Positions 54,916 to 64,000 of a stretch of 64,000 bases of DNA are shown in pieces (within the stretch, counting starts at the first letter, position 1; every line of letters starts with the position of its first letter). A program made the position numbers and the translations under genes. Below the pieces are notes generated by a model, which worked only from the letters and a program-made list of their open reading frames with translations, searched no databases and was not told where the DNA came from. The DNA is from Piliocolobus tephrosceles. Taxonomy: Eukaryota; Chordata; Mammalia; Primates; Cercopithecidae. The stretch is from assembly GCF_002776525.5 (NCBI RefSeq), contig NC_045441.1, forward strand, positions 122,818,275 to 122,882,274, in the 5' to 3' direction.

Positions 54916-57578
54916 AGCTTCTACTGTCTTTCTGGCTCTTCATCCTGCCTGGTTAATCTCATACTTTATTTTATTTTTAATTTTTGTGTTTATTCTTTAT
55001 GCTTTCAAACCAATGTCATAACTTCTGTTTTGTTAAAATCTTTAAGGCCCATCACGTATTAATAATTTAGGTCCTTGCCTTGGTGTGTTTTCCTCGGTGC
55101 TCCCAACCATAGAAAAGTAGGACAAGTTTATAGTTGCTGTTCCTCAAAGTGTGATGCTTCTTTCCCATAAGTTGTTGTTTTGGGAATGAAGCATCTTGCT
55201 GAAAGTGCATGTGCCATTTTGAAAATCTTAGCTAATTATATTTTTAGAATTTTATAAGGCCTTTTTTTCCCTTTCGCTACTTTTGTTCCAAATCATGTTT
55301 TTGAAACAATCTCTCTCCCAAAGCATTTCTATTAACAATATTTTTCAGTTCTCCCTATTATAACTCATTGTGAAAAATTACTTCCTCTCCCCATGATGTT
55401 AATGGTCTGGAGGCCTCTGAGAGTTCTCCTCGTGGTGGAAGTCCACTACATAGCTGCTGAGAGCAGAGCCTTTGGCCTGATGGTCCAGGAGCTCCTACTA
55501 CTGCCCCATCCATCCATCCATCCATCCATCCATCCATCCATCCATCCATCCATGAATGATAGCTATCATCTATCATGCCTCAGAGCTGGCCCTGGGGAGT
55601 GGTTTTAGCTTCACTTGAATTCCACCTTCTCCTCATAGAATGGTATGGACATCATATTCACTATAATACCATTATAATCAGTTGACTTTGCCAGTCATTA
55701 TTTGAGACAGGCGTTTGTTCTTCTAGAATTTGCATATTCTCACGCAAAACATTCTGTAGAATGGTAAAGCTAAAAGATTGCTCTTGAGTGGCCATATGTG
55801 ATAACATGCAGTACATTAATTTGCTCATTTGTTTGTGATTTAATTATGAGAGTAAGTGGAAAAGAAGGTTTACACTGGCTAACAAATGATACTATCTCAA
55901 TATGAAATAGTGGGGGCTTTGTTGTTGTTTTTTTAAATTGGGTGAAAGTCCTTCATTACTTTTTTTTGTTTAAGTAATTTGTATGTTTTCTCCCTTCCAA
56001 GGAGTGACCTTTGTTCTTCATCATAATCCCTGTGAATTAGAGGCTAAAAATCTTTGTTTTACATCTGGAGAACAAATAGATGTTCCTGCCTCATTCTCAG
56101 ACAAGCAAGTGATTGATAGCTTTGATATCAGATTCTGAAATGAAATAAATTTTGTCTCCATTTAAGAGAAAATAGTGATAATACAGATCCTTTCGGCCAA
56201 CCAACTCAGGCATATGGGCCTTTTATTTTTTTACCTTTTTTCATTCACTACAATTCTAAATTGAAAAAATCTCACATTTTCTTCTAAAGTAGATTTAACA
56301 GTATAGGTAACATTTAAAAATATCTAAAATAAAGAATATAGCACATTCTACTGAAATAGGCAACTAGCAGTTTATACATGTTTGGTCTAATACATTCCTC
56401 ACCTTACATAAATCTCCAGAAAAGCTATAGGAAGGAAACACATTCCCCTGACACGACAGGATGTAAAATGGATATAAACCAATTACTGTTTGCAGTTCCC
56501 AGAGTCTCAGGAATACTGACCCTTCTGACTTCATTTTCAAGCAAGAACTCTCCACCCCCATCTTGTAAGGAAAAATAATTGAGCTGAATTTCTAGCAAGA
56601 AGCGAATCAAGATTTTCAAAAAATAATTTCACTAGGACCTATGGAGCAAATCACCTTTCAAACATGCCAAAGGTAGTTATTTGAATACATTTAAGCCCCT
56701 AATCACAGAAGTCTTTTGATGAACTTTTCCCACTTTAAATACATCAAACAAAGCAAAGAGAGTAGAGAAAGCCATTAGAAAATCATTATAATAAATACCA
56801 ATATTGATCTACTTCTTCTCTCTCCTTTGAAACCTCCCCTTTCCTTGTTTTAAGTCTTTTAGTTGGACTTTATATAGTAAAGTAATCAAACTCTCACAGG
56901 CCATTAAAAAAGAAATTTAAATGATTTTTACGAAAAACATTTTCCTTGTTTAAGATTTCAGGGAACCTGGTCAGTACTGTGAGGGCTCAGTTTTTGGCTG
57001 TGACTTTCAAGTTGAACCTTTTTGATGGTAAATAGCCTTCTGCTTATGCCTGTGTGTTTTGGCTTAAAAAATCAATCTCTGAGAAAATGGGCTTCCATCT
57101 TCCTTTCAGCCCCGTCTCCTTTGATGATTGATGTTAATTCAGTAAGCTGCTGACCCAAGAAAAAAAGAATTGTTTGTGCTGTTGTTTTGAATAAATAAAC
57201 TTACAAGGAATCAATGGCTGTAACTTAGAGAAATTAGGTAGTAGAGAGCATAAAGTCTCTTTCTGTCGTGTTTCTCATGTAAATAAAGCAAGGTAAAGGA
57301 CATTTCAGCACCAGATATCTTTTTGAATGATGAAAATTTGCTTCAAGGGCAAATCTGTTTTTATTTAAAAATAAATGTTCTCTCTGTATCTATAGTGAGA
57401 AAGGTCTGTAGTTGTGACAAAATAGGACACCTACTTATTCGCGTAATATTTCGAATAAGTAGCGAAGCAAAGCAAATTCCTCAGTCACCGGGCCCAGTTT
57501 ACATTCAATGTTGTTAGTATGTGGACTTCAGTCTTCCTACCATAGTTTAGAGAAAAGTTTTTGAAGGACTTTATAATA
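54916..57578. other. 2.7 kb mostly unique DNA with one microsatellite
   Basis: It contains the (CATC)n at 55506-55553. The stretch 56930-57300 looks non-repetitive and motif-rich. Frames at 56364-56619 overlap on both strands and look like chance. Confidence 0.4.
55506..55553. repeat. (CATC)n microsatellite, about 12 units
   Basis: Uninterrupted CATC/CCAT units. Both a proline/serine/histidine-rich plus frame and a Trp/Met/Asp/Gly-rich minus frame translate through it, so neither is real. Confidence 0.96.
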
Positions 57579-57683
57579 CCATGATTCAATTACCTCCCCT
57601 TGGATCCCCCCCACAACATGTGGGAATTCTGGGAGATACAATTCAAGTTGAGATTTGGGTGGACACACAGGCAAACCATATCA
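57579..57683 (-). mobile_element. MST-type MaLR LTR, 5' part, inverted relative to its 3' part
   Basis: Reverse-complement reading starts TGATATGGTTTGCC, continues AACTTGAATTGTATCTCCC and GGGAGGTAATTGAATCATGG, that is, LTR positions 1 to about 105. The rest of the same LTR type appears in plus orientation from 58331. Confidence 0.8.
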
Positions 57684-57729
57684 TGGAGCAAAATGATTAG
57701 CTTGCATATTGTATGAATTTGGCCTTTAC

Positions 57730-57882
57730 TTCTCTGTGTCTGAGTTATCACACTATGAGATAAGGAAGTGCCTGCTTCATTGGTTATACGTTTTAGTTGT
57801 AAAGATTAAATAAATTAATAAATGTGAAATGCTTAAAACAGCACCTGATTTATAATATTCCATAATTGCTAGCCATTGTTAT
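57730..57882 (+). mobile_element. MIR SINE
   Basis: TCTCTGTGTCTGAGTTATCAC, TTGTAAAGATTAAATAAATTAATAAATGTGAAATGC and ACAGCACCTGATTTATAATA follow the MIR sense 3' half. Confidence 0.7.
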
Positions 57883-58165
57883 TATTAGAGACAGTATCAC
57901 ACTCTGTAGCCCAGGATGGAGTGAGTGGCATGATCATAGTTCACTGCAGCCTCGAACTCCCAGGTTCCATCAATCGTCTGGCCTTAGTCTTCCGAGCTGG
58001 GACCACAAGGCACGTGTAACCTTGCCCAGCTATTTTTTTTTTTTTTTAAGAGATGGGATCTTGCCCTGTTGCCCAGGCTTGTCTCAAACTCGTGGACTCA
58101 ACTGGTCATGGTGCCTTGGCCTCCCAAAATGCTGGGATTACAGGAGTAATCCACCACGTCCAGGC
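57883..58165 (-). mobile_element. AluJ-type SINE
   Basis: The reverse-complement Alu has GCAGCCTCGAACTCCCAGG, a 15-T mid-element run and the end CCACCACGTCCAGGC, and is heavily diverged. The 141-codon frame at 57866-58291 is mostly this Alu. Confidence 0.92.
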
Positions 58166-58330
58166 AGCTATTATCTTTATTACCTAAATAGATTTACTGA
58201 TTTTCTGACTTTTATATTATTTACCAAAGTTGTAAAAGTTGTAAATGTTTGTATTTTAAAAGAGTTTCCATTCTCAGCCATTTTAATATAAAATTCTTCA
58301 CCCATAGTAATTTGAAAAGTATATGTTATG

Positions 58331-58552
58331 TGCTATTCTCGTGATAGTGAATAAGTCTCATGAGATCTGATGGGTTTATCAGGGGTTTCTGCTTTTGCTG
58401 CTTCCTCCCTTTTTTCTTGCTGCCGCCATTATCACCTCCCGCCCTGCTTTTGAGGCCTCCCTAGCCATGTGGAACTTTAAGTCCAATTAAACCTCTTTTT
58501 GTTTCCAGTTTCGGGTATGTCTTTATCAGCAGCATGAAAACAAACTAATACA
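58331..58552 (+). mobile_element. MST-type MaLR LTR, 3' part
   Basis: TGCTATTCTCGTGATAGTG, GAGATCTGATGGGTTTATC, GTCCAATTAAACCTC (poly(A)-signal region) and the terminus AAACAAACTAATACA. It begins almost exactly where the inverted 5' part at 57579-57683 leaves off in LTR coordinates. Confidence 0.9.
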
Positions 58553-60500
58553 CCCCATATCTGGAATTCTCCTACCAGGTTTATACCATTAAGTTTATTG
58601 GGGTAACAATCAGATAACTGTGTATGGCATTATGGAGGAAGGGCAAACCCTGAGCACTTTCTTAAGCCACATTTCTCATGCACACATTATAATTTCACTG
58701 CCTGCTAGTCACCTACCACATGTAAAGTAGTGGTAAAGATCAGATGCTTTTACCACCACATAGAGTTTGAGACTCTCAGTCAAAATGACTCAAATGCTGC
58801 ACCTGCTGGGTCCCAGAGCCCATTGTGACTTTCTCAAGTACCGATACATGCTTTTGAAGGAAAGGAGGTGGTGCAGACATGGCAAAGAGATGTATGGATT
58901 TACCCTTTTGTGCTAAACACCATGAGATGCTTTTCTTTAAACAAGTTGGTTTTCTGATCTTACAGAGATGTTGTCATTCTGTGAAAGGGGGAAAACTGTG
59001 AAGGCTCATTTAAAAGACCACCCTTCTCACCTTGATTATCTGAGCACTATGACTCTTTTGAATGTCATCTCTCCTCCTCATCTTTTACCCCATCTTTCTT
59101 TGTGGGACCTGACTTGTCCTTCCCCTTGTGTTTATATTGCATAGCTCATTCTAGCTGACACATTTTGTTAGTGTTATCAGAGAGATTAGAAGGAGTAAAA
59201 TCACTGAGAATGTTGTTTCTCATTCTTCTAGGTCAACAGGCTTACTTTCAAAGATAGCACTCCTTGATTGCTCTGCTTGGGGCATAATTGATCAGTATCA
59301 AGTTTGCAGTTTATTCTACATCTGACTTGTTAATTTAACTTGCAGTGTACTGATTTTATATGCAGCGTTGGTTCATATCTTGGGGCTCAGTATCTAACAT
59401 AGATATTAAACTGTCAAGACTCTGGCAATAGGAGAATGAATGCTTTATAATTTGATCATCTGAGCCATTTGAACTAATATCTGTATCTTTTGAATCAAAT
59501 GAAAATATGCTGTGAGAATTATTCTTTCACTGAATGTTAAGTGTTATTTTAAGCTTAGAATTATGAAAATAAAGCCCACATTTAAAAGCCCTACCCCTAA
59601 AAATAAGACAAAACAAGAAAAGCAAGGAAAAATAAAAAATTCCTACCCTTCTTACAGTTGTATGGTCTCTACATAGCACATTGTCTCTTTTTTCCAATTT
59701 TGGGGTACTCATATGAGATTGTAGGCATTCTTCAACCAAGAAACAACTTTACCAACTCTGTTAAAATTGCCACTTTTGTAATATGTGGGGATAAACAAGA
59801 TAATATTTATTAACATCAAAATATAACGAGCTGGTAAATATCTTTCCTATAGATCTAAATGCACAAAATATAAGGCTGCAAAATAAAAGTCCTAGAAAAT
59901 ATAATTTTTTTTTTCAAAATTAAATAATAGCCTATTGAGCAAAGGAGCACAATGTACATCCAAGTTAGTTTATACATGTTTAGCAATCTGTCCTGTATGA
60001 TTTAAAAAGCTATGGAATCACATTTGCTATTTTAAATATTTATTGTTCTGCTATAGCATACACTGTTTATCCAAATTATTTAGATACCTCTACTGTAATA
60101 AACTATAACTTGTAGATCCTACTTAGCACAGATACAAGGAACTTGAGTGACAACTGATCATATCGCTGAGAAAAGATGTCTCAGGATGTCATATCATTCT
60201 TGCTTTACAAAAATCAAAGCGTTCATCCTTCATGATAAAAAGGTTATTTAGAATATCAGAATTCTTTATTCTTTGAGTTGTAATACACTCTTAACTTTGT
60301 AAAAGATTCAAAATTGATGGTTTATTATGTGTAAACTTGTTATGCTTCTAAAGACAGTTATAGTACAAATTACCGTATTTTGGATTGGTAATTTAAAAAT
60401 ACTAAATTACTTTGACTTTTTAATAATTTGGTGTGATAAGGTAGATGGCTTTTCCATGATATCTGATAGATTTGTGGGTTCTATGTCTAAGAAAATGCAA
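58553..60500. other. 1.9 kb unique AT-rich DNA
   Basis: No exon, RNA gene or repeat was recognised. Confidence 0.35.
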
Positions 60501-60640
60501 AAGAGCCAAACATGGGGGCATGGACCTGTAGTCCCAGCTACTCAGGAAGCTGAGGTGGGAGGATGGCTTGAGCCCAGGAATTCAAGGTCAACCTGGGCAA
60601 CATAGCAATACCTCATCTCACAGAGAAAGAAAGAAAAATT
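60501..60640 (+). mobile_element. Alu-like monomer (FLAM/FRAM type)
   Basis: GACCTGTAGTCCCAGCTACTCAGG, GGGAGGATGGCTTGAGCCCAGG and CCTGGGCAACATAGC form one monomer followed by a GAAA-rich tail. Confidence 0.8.
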
Positions 60641-60659
60641 GGTGAAGTAAATATATTAA

Positions 60660-61841
60660 AAAGGACCCCATAAAAAGAAAATGAAAGGGCTTTGATTCCT
60701 GGCAAGGTTGAGAGCTAAAATGTCTGGTAAATTTCCCACTACAAAGCAGTTAGAAATGCTGGGTAAAATGCAATAAACTTCCTTTTAAAAGCATTGTTGA
60801 CCTTGTTTAGAGAGTTAGAGGTCTCCTGGGGATGCAAATAAAGAGAAAACTAAAAACCAGAGCAGTAAACGGACACTGAAATTTCAGCTGCCATGGGGCA
60901 TTTTTCAGCCTCTATAACCTAGAGGTCCAAGTTTTAACAGCTGGATCACTACTGAAGACAGGGCCTTTGGCCTATACAAAATGGGATGGAGAATCGAAAC
61001 CACCTTTTTATAAAGCATGTAATTTTTCAAGGGATACATCATCAGTTAAAGGGTAGAATAGAAAAAAATCTAATCAGCAAAGGGAGATGGCAAGGAAACT
61101 TGTCTTGGCAAAAGCAAGCAGTTCTTCTCTTGAGGAATTTGCCTTCAGTTTAGGCCTTTGTTCTTCCAATGGATAAAGTCTTCTAAAACATGAGTTCACA
61201 GTCCCCAATCATAGAAATATACAAGAAATATGTAACCATAAACTGGAGTCGGCAGAAACAATAAGCAGTTGGTATGGTCAGGCCTTGTGTCCCCACCCAA
61301 ATCTCATTTTGAATTGTAATCCCCATAATCCCACGTGTTAAGGGACAGACCAGGTGGAGGGCATTTAGTCATGGGGTGGTTCCCCCATGCTGTTCTTGTG
61401 GTAGTGAGTTCTCACGAGATCTGATGGTTTTCTAAAGGGCTCTTCCCCCTTTGCTCAGCACTTATCCTTCCTGATGCCTTGTGAAGAAGGTGGCTTGCTT
61501 CCCCTTCACCTTCTGCCATGATTGTAAGTTTCCCGAGACCTCACCAGCCATGGTGAACTGTGAGTCAGTTAAACCTCTTTCCTTTATAAATTACCCAGTC
61601 TTGGGCAGTTTTTTTATAGTAGTATGAAAATGGACTGATACAACAGTTCAGTTAGTTCCTAATAACTTTAGAAATGAGATTTCTGATTACAGAATATCAA
61701 ATGGCTATGTTTTAAACATTTGAGAAATAGAAATCAAAACATAGTAAAAGTAGTAAAAGATTAAGATGCTACCAGAGAAGATTAGGCTGACTTGAGAAAG
61801 AACAAGTAGACCTCTAAAAATGAAAATGTTAAATATTTAAA
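60660..61841 (+). mobile_element. Probable old L1M fragment, split by an MSTA LTR
   Basis: The A- and G-rich character and words such as GGCAAGGTTGAGAGC, AAACTAAAAACCAGAG and ACCAGAGAAGATTAGGC suggest a decayed L1M 5' UTR. The class assignment is by texture and context only. Confidence 0.35.
61270..61642 (+). mobile_element. MSTA/THE1-type MaLR solo LTR
   Basis: It starts TGGTATGGTCAGGCCTTGTG, contains CCAAATCTCATTTTGAATTGTAATCC, CACGAGATCTGATGG and AGTTAAACCTCTTTCC, and ends GGACTGATACA. The five-base flanks GCAGT and ACAGT are a target-site duplication with one change. Confidence 0.93.
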
Positions 61842-62165
61842 AATTTCTGTAAATTTAAGGTGCACAAGTCCAGTTTTGTTACATAGACATATTGCGTAAT
61901 GGTGCAGTCTGGTCTTTTAGTGTAGTGATCACCTGGATAATGTTATTAATTAATGCTATTAATTTCTGATCCCTCACCTACCTCCTACCTTTCTAAGTCT
62001 CCAGTTTCTATTATTTGCTCACTCCATGTCCATGTGTACACATTATTTAGCTTCCACTTTTAAGTGAAAACATGAGTGTTTGGCTTTCTTGTTTCATTTA
62101 AGATAATCACCTCTAATTCTCTCCATGTAGCCGCAATAGACATGATTTTATTCTTTTTCGTGGAT
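61842..62165 (-). mobile_element. Primate L1 3'-UTR fragment
   Basis: GTCCAGTTTTGTTACATAGAC, ATTGCGTAATGGTGCAGTCTGG, CCATGTGTACACATTATTTAG and GCAATAGACATGATTTTATTC are reversed L1 words in order. Confidence 0.85.
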
Positions 62166-62408
62166 TAATGGTTATCATGAGAGTGGGACTGATGGCTGTG
62201 TAAGAAGAGGAAGAGAGACTTGAGCTGGCACAGTCGGCCCCCTGTCCATGTGATGCTCATTACCACCTCATGACTCTGCAGAAAGTCCTCACCAGATTTG
62301 GTCCCTTGACCTTGGACTTCCCAGCCTCCATAACTGTAAGGATAAGTTCCTTTTCTTTGTAAATTACCCAGCTTTGGGTATTATAAGCAACAGAAAATGG
62401 ATCAAAAC
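62166..62408 (+). mobile_element. MLT1/MST-type MaLR LTR 3' part
   Basis: GTTATCATGAGAGTGGGAC, CCTTGACCTTGGACTTCCCAGCC and TAAATTACCCAGCTTTGGG, ending AGAAAATGGATCAAAACA. The 5' end is lost at the junction with the L1. Confidence 0.8.
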
Positions 62409-62644
62409 ATGTATTTTGAGTTCAGAATTTCTGTGTTGGCATTTCCCTCCTCTCTGTTGCCTCTTAGCCTTTTTTCCCCACACCACAGGATTCCACTGTT
62501 GATGAAAACCCAATAGTCCTATAGACAGTTGTTTTTGGATAAACACAGCAATTGATCCTCCTGGCCCTAAAGCTTGAAACTTAACATTTGTTTTGTCTGA
62601 GTACCTTCCTCAGGAATCGACTTTCAGGCCTCCCAAAAAAGTAT

Positions 62645-63512
62645 CTAAAAATCAAAAAGTGGACTAAGGACATGAATAGACAGTTCTCAAAAGAATATAT
62701 ACAAATGGCCAAGAAACATATGAAAAAATGCTCAGCATCACTAATGATCGGGGAAATGCAAATCAAAAGCACAGTGCGATACCACCTTACACCTGCAAGA
62801 ATGGCCATAATAGAAAAATAATACATGCGGGTATGGATGTGGTGAAAAGGGAACTGTTACACTGCTGGTGGGAATGTAAACTAGTACAACCACTATGGAA
62901 AACAGTGTGGAGATTCCTTAAAGAACTAAAACTAGAAGTACCTTTTGCTCCAGCAATCCCACTACTGGGTATCTAGCCAGATGGAAAAAAGTCGTTATAC
63001 AAAAAAAATACTTGCCCATGCATGTTTGTAGCAGCACAATTCACAAGTGCAAAAATATAGAACCAGCCCAAGTGCCCATCAATCAATGAGTGGATAAAGA
63101 ATTGTGGTGTGTGTGTGTGTATGTGTTATGGAATACTACTCAGCCATAAAAAGGAGCGAATTAATGGCATTTGCAGCAACCTTCACGAAACTGAAGACTG
63201 TTATTCTAAGTGAAGTAACTCAGGGGTGGAAAACCAAACATTGTATGAATTCTTACTCAAACCTGAGAGCTAAGCTATGAGGATGCAGAGGCATAAGAAT
63301 GATACAGTGGACTTTAGGCACTTGGGAAAGGGTGGGAGGCAAGTGAGGGATACAAGACTACAAATTGGGTTTAGTGTACACTAGGGTGATGGGTGCACCA
63401 AAATCTTCCAAATCACCACCAAATAACTTAGTCATGTAACCAAATACTACCTGTTCTCCAAAAACTTATGGAAATAAAATATTAAAATATTATATTTAAA
63501 ATTAAAGAAAAA
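62645..63512 (+). mobile_element. L1PA/L1PB-type LINE-1, ORF2 end and 3' UTR
   Basis: A 5'-truncated L1 covering the last part of ORF2 (AAAGTGGACTAAGGACATGAATAG, CACTGCTGGTGGGAATGTAAAC, AGCAATCCCACTACTGGGTA, ATACTACTCAGCCATAAAAAGG) and the 3' UTR (CTAGGGTGATGGGTGCACC). It has stops and small indels and a (GT)n expansion at 63102-63124, so it is dead. The 77-82 codon frames here are its relics. Confidence 0.92.
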
Positions 63513-63519
63513 AGAACTG

Positions 63520-63812
63520 AAACTCACCAGATCACTAAATCCAGACAATAAGATGCTGGACCCCTCATTCACCATGATTGCTTCCTTGCCTATCCCTAGT
63601 TCTGGTTTTCTTGACACATTGTTTCGTTTCTTCTCTGCTATATAAACCCTTTGTTTTGGTCAGTCAAGGAGATTGATTTGAGACTGAGTTCCTGCCTCCT
63701 TGGCTGTAGCACCTGACTAAAGTCTTCCTTGGCAATAGTCACCATCTCAGTGATTGACTTTCTGCACAGTGAGCAGCAGGACCTATACTGAACTTCTGGT
63801 GTTTCTGTAACA
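63520..63812 (+). mobile_element. ERV LTR, 3' portion, family not named
   Basis: CTATATAAACCC (TATA-like, 63641), GAGATTGATTTGAGACTGAG, a degraded poly(A) signal GACTAAAG, CAGTGAGCAGCAGGACC and the terminus TTTCTGTAACA fit an LTR's core promoter, R and U5. It directly follows the L1 tail. Confidence 0.6.
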
Positions 63813-63928
63813 TTAATACAAGTGTTAGTTTTTCTCCTAACTAGTTACATTCTTCAATCTGTCCTTAAAAAATAATTCAAACAATTGGTCATTATTTTAG
63901 CTTAACTAGCTGTTAAATCAGTTGCCAT

Positions 63929-63946
63929 AAAAAAAAAAAAAAAAAC
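63929..63946. repeat. A-run
   Basis: About 18 A in AT-rich unique DNA. No retrocopy body is seen upstream. Confidence 0.8.
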
Positions 63947-64000
63947 CTGTTAGATAAAAGATATTTAACATAAATATTTTCATTGCATCTTAAAATACTA

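Noticed and set aside
55358..55608. Repetitive Met-Asp-Gly-Trp or Pro-Ser-Ile-His frames
   Set aside because: They are translations of the CATC tetranucleotide.
62588..62976. Plus-strand frames resembling reverse transcriptase C-terminus
   Set aside because: They are the tail of a 5'-truncated, stop-containing L1 and not a functional gene.

Overview
The window is AT-rich, repeat-dense primate nuclear DNA with no bacterial or viral gene organisation. The best species clue is a nearly intact Alu at 7210-7528 on the minus strand. It has a 37-nt uninterrupted tail, a clean target-site duplication and the base variants I associate with the AluYR lineage of Old World monkeys. I therefore read the window as a cercopithecid genome (macaque, baboon or relative) rather than human. 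That call rests on remembered subfamily features.

Almost everything fits intronic or intergenic DNA. Two stretches look like real internal exons on the plus strand: 6344-6440 (97 nt) and 44383-44461 (79 nt). Each has a pyrimidine tract, an AG acceptor and a GTAAG donor. The only open frame of the first ends in a phase that continues without a stop into the second. If they are neighbours, 7-44 kb is a single 38-kb intron and the rest is flanking intron. I could not identify the host protein, so no gene symbol is given.

Layout. 0-12 kb: Alu-rich, with exon candidate 1, a hAT DNA transposon and the young AluY. 12-20 kb: mostly unique sequence with MLT1, L1 and L2 remnants. 19-22 kb: an ERVL/MLT2 LTR with internal remnant, a MIR, and an L2 split by an Alu. 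23-25 kb: a non-repetitive block that reads like conserved regulatory DNA, followed by an unusual 160-bp inverted repeat packed with TAATCC motifs. 28-48 kb: no Alu at all, but an old Tigger-like transposon split by an L1, a poly(A)-tailed retrocopy of what looks like a retroviral R region, a 1.2-kb L2 and exon candidate 2. 48-58 kb: an L2 split by an Alu, a U6-like relic and two microsatellites. 57-64 kb: an MST LTR apparently cut by a micro-inversion, then a pile-up of L1, MSTA, MLT1 and LTR pieces.

Most open frames in the window are translated Alu, L1 or ERV relics or chance. No self-contained new biological system was found. The observations most worth a second look are the TAATCC palindrome, the inverted half-LTR, the R-region retrocopy and the exon pair.
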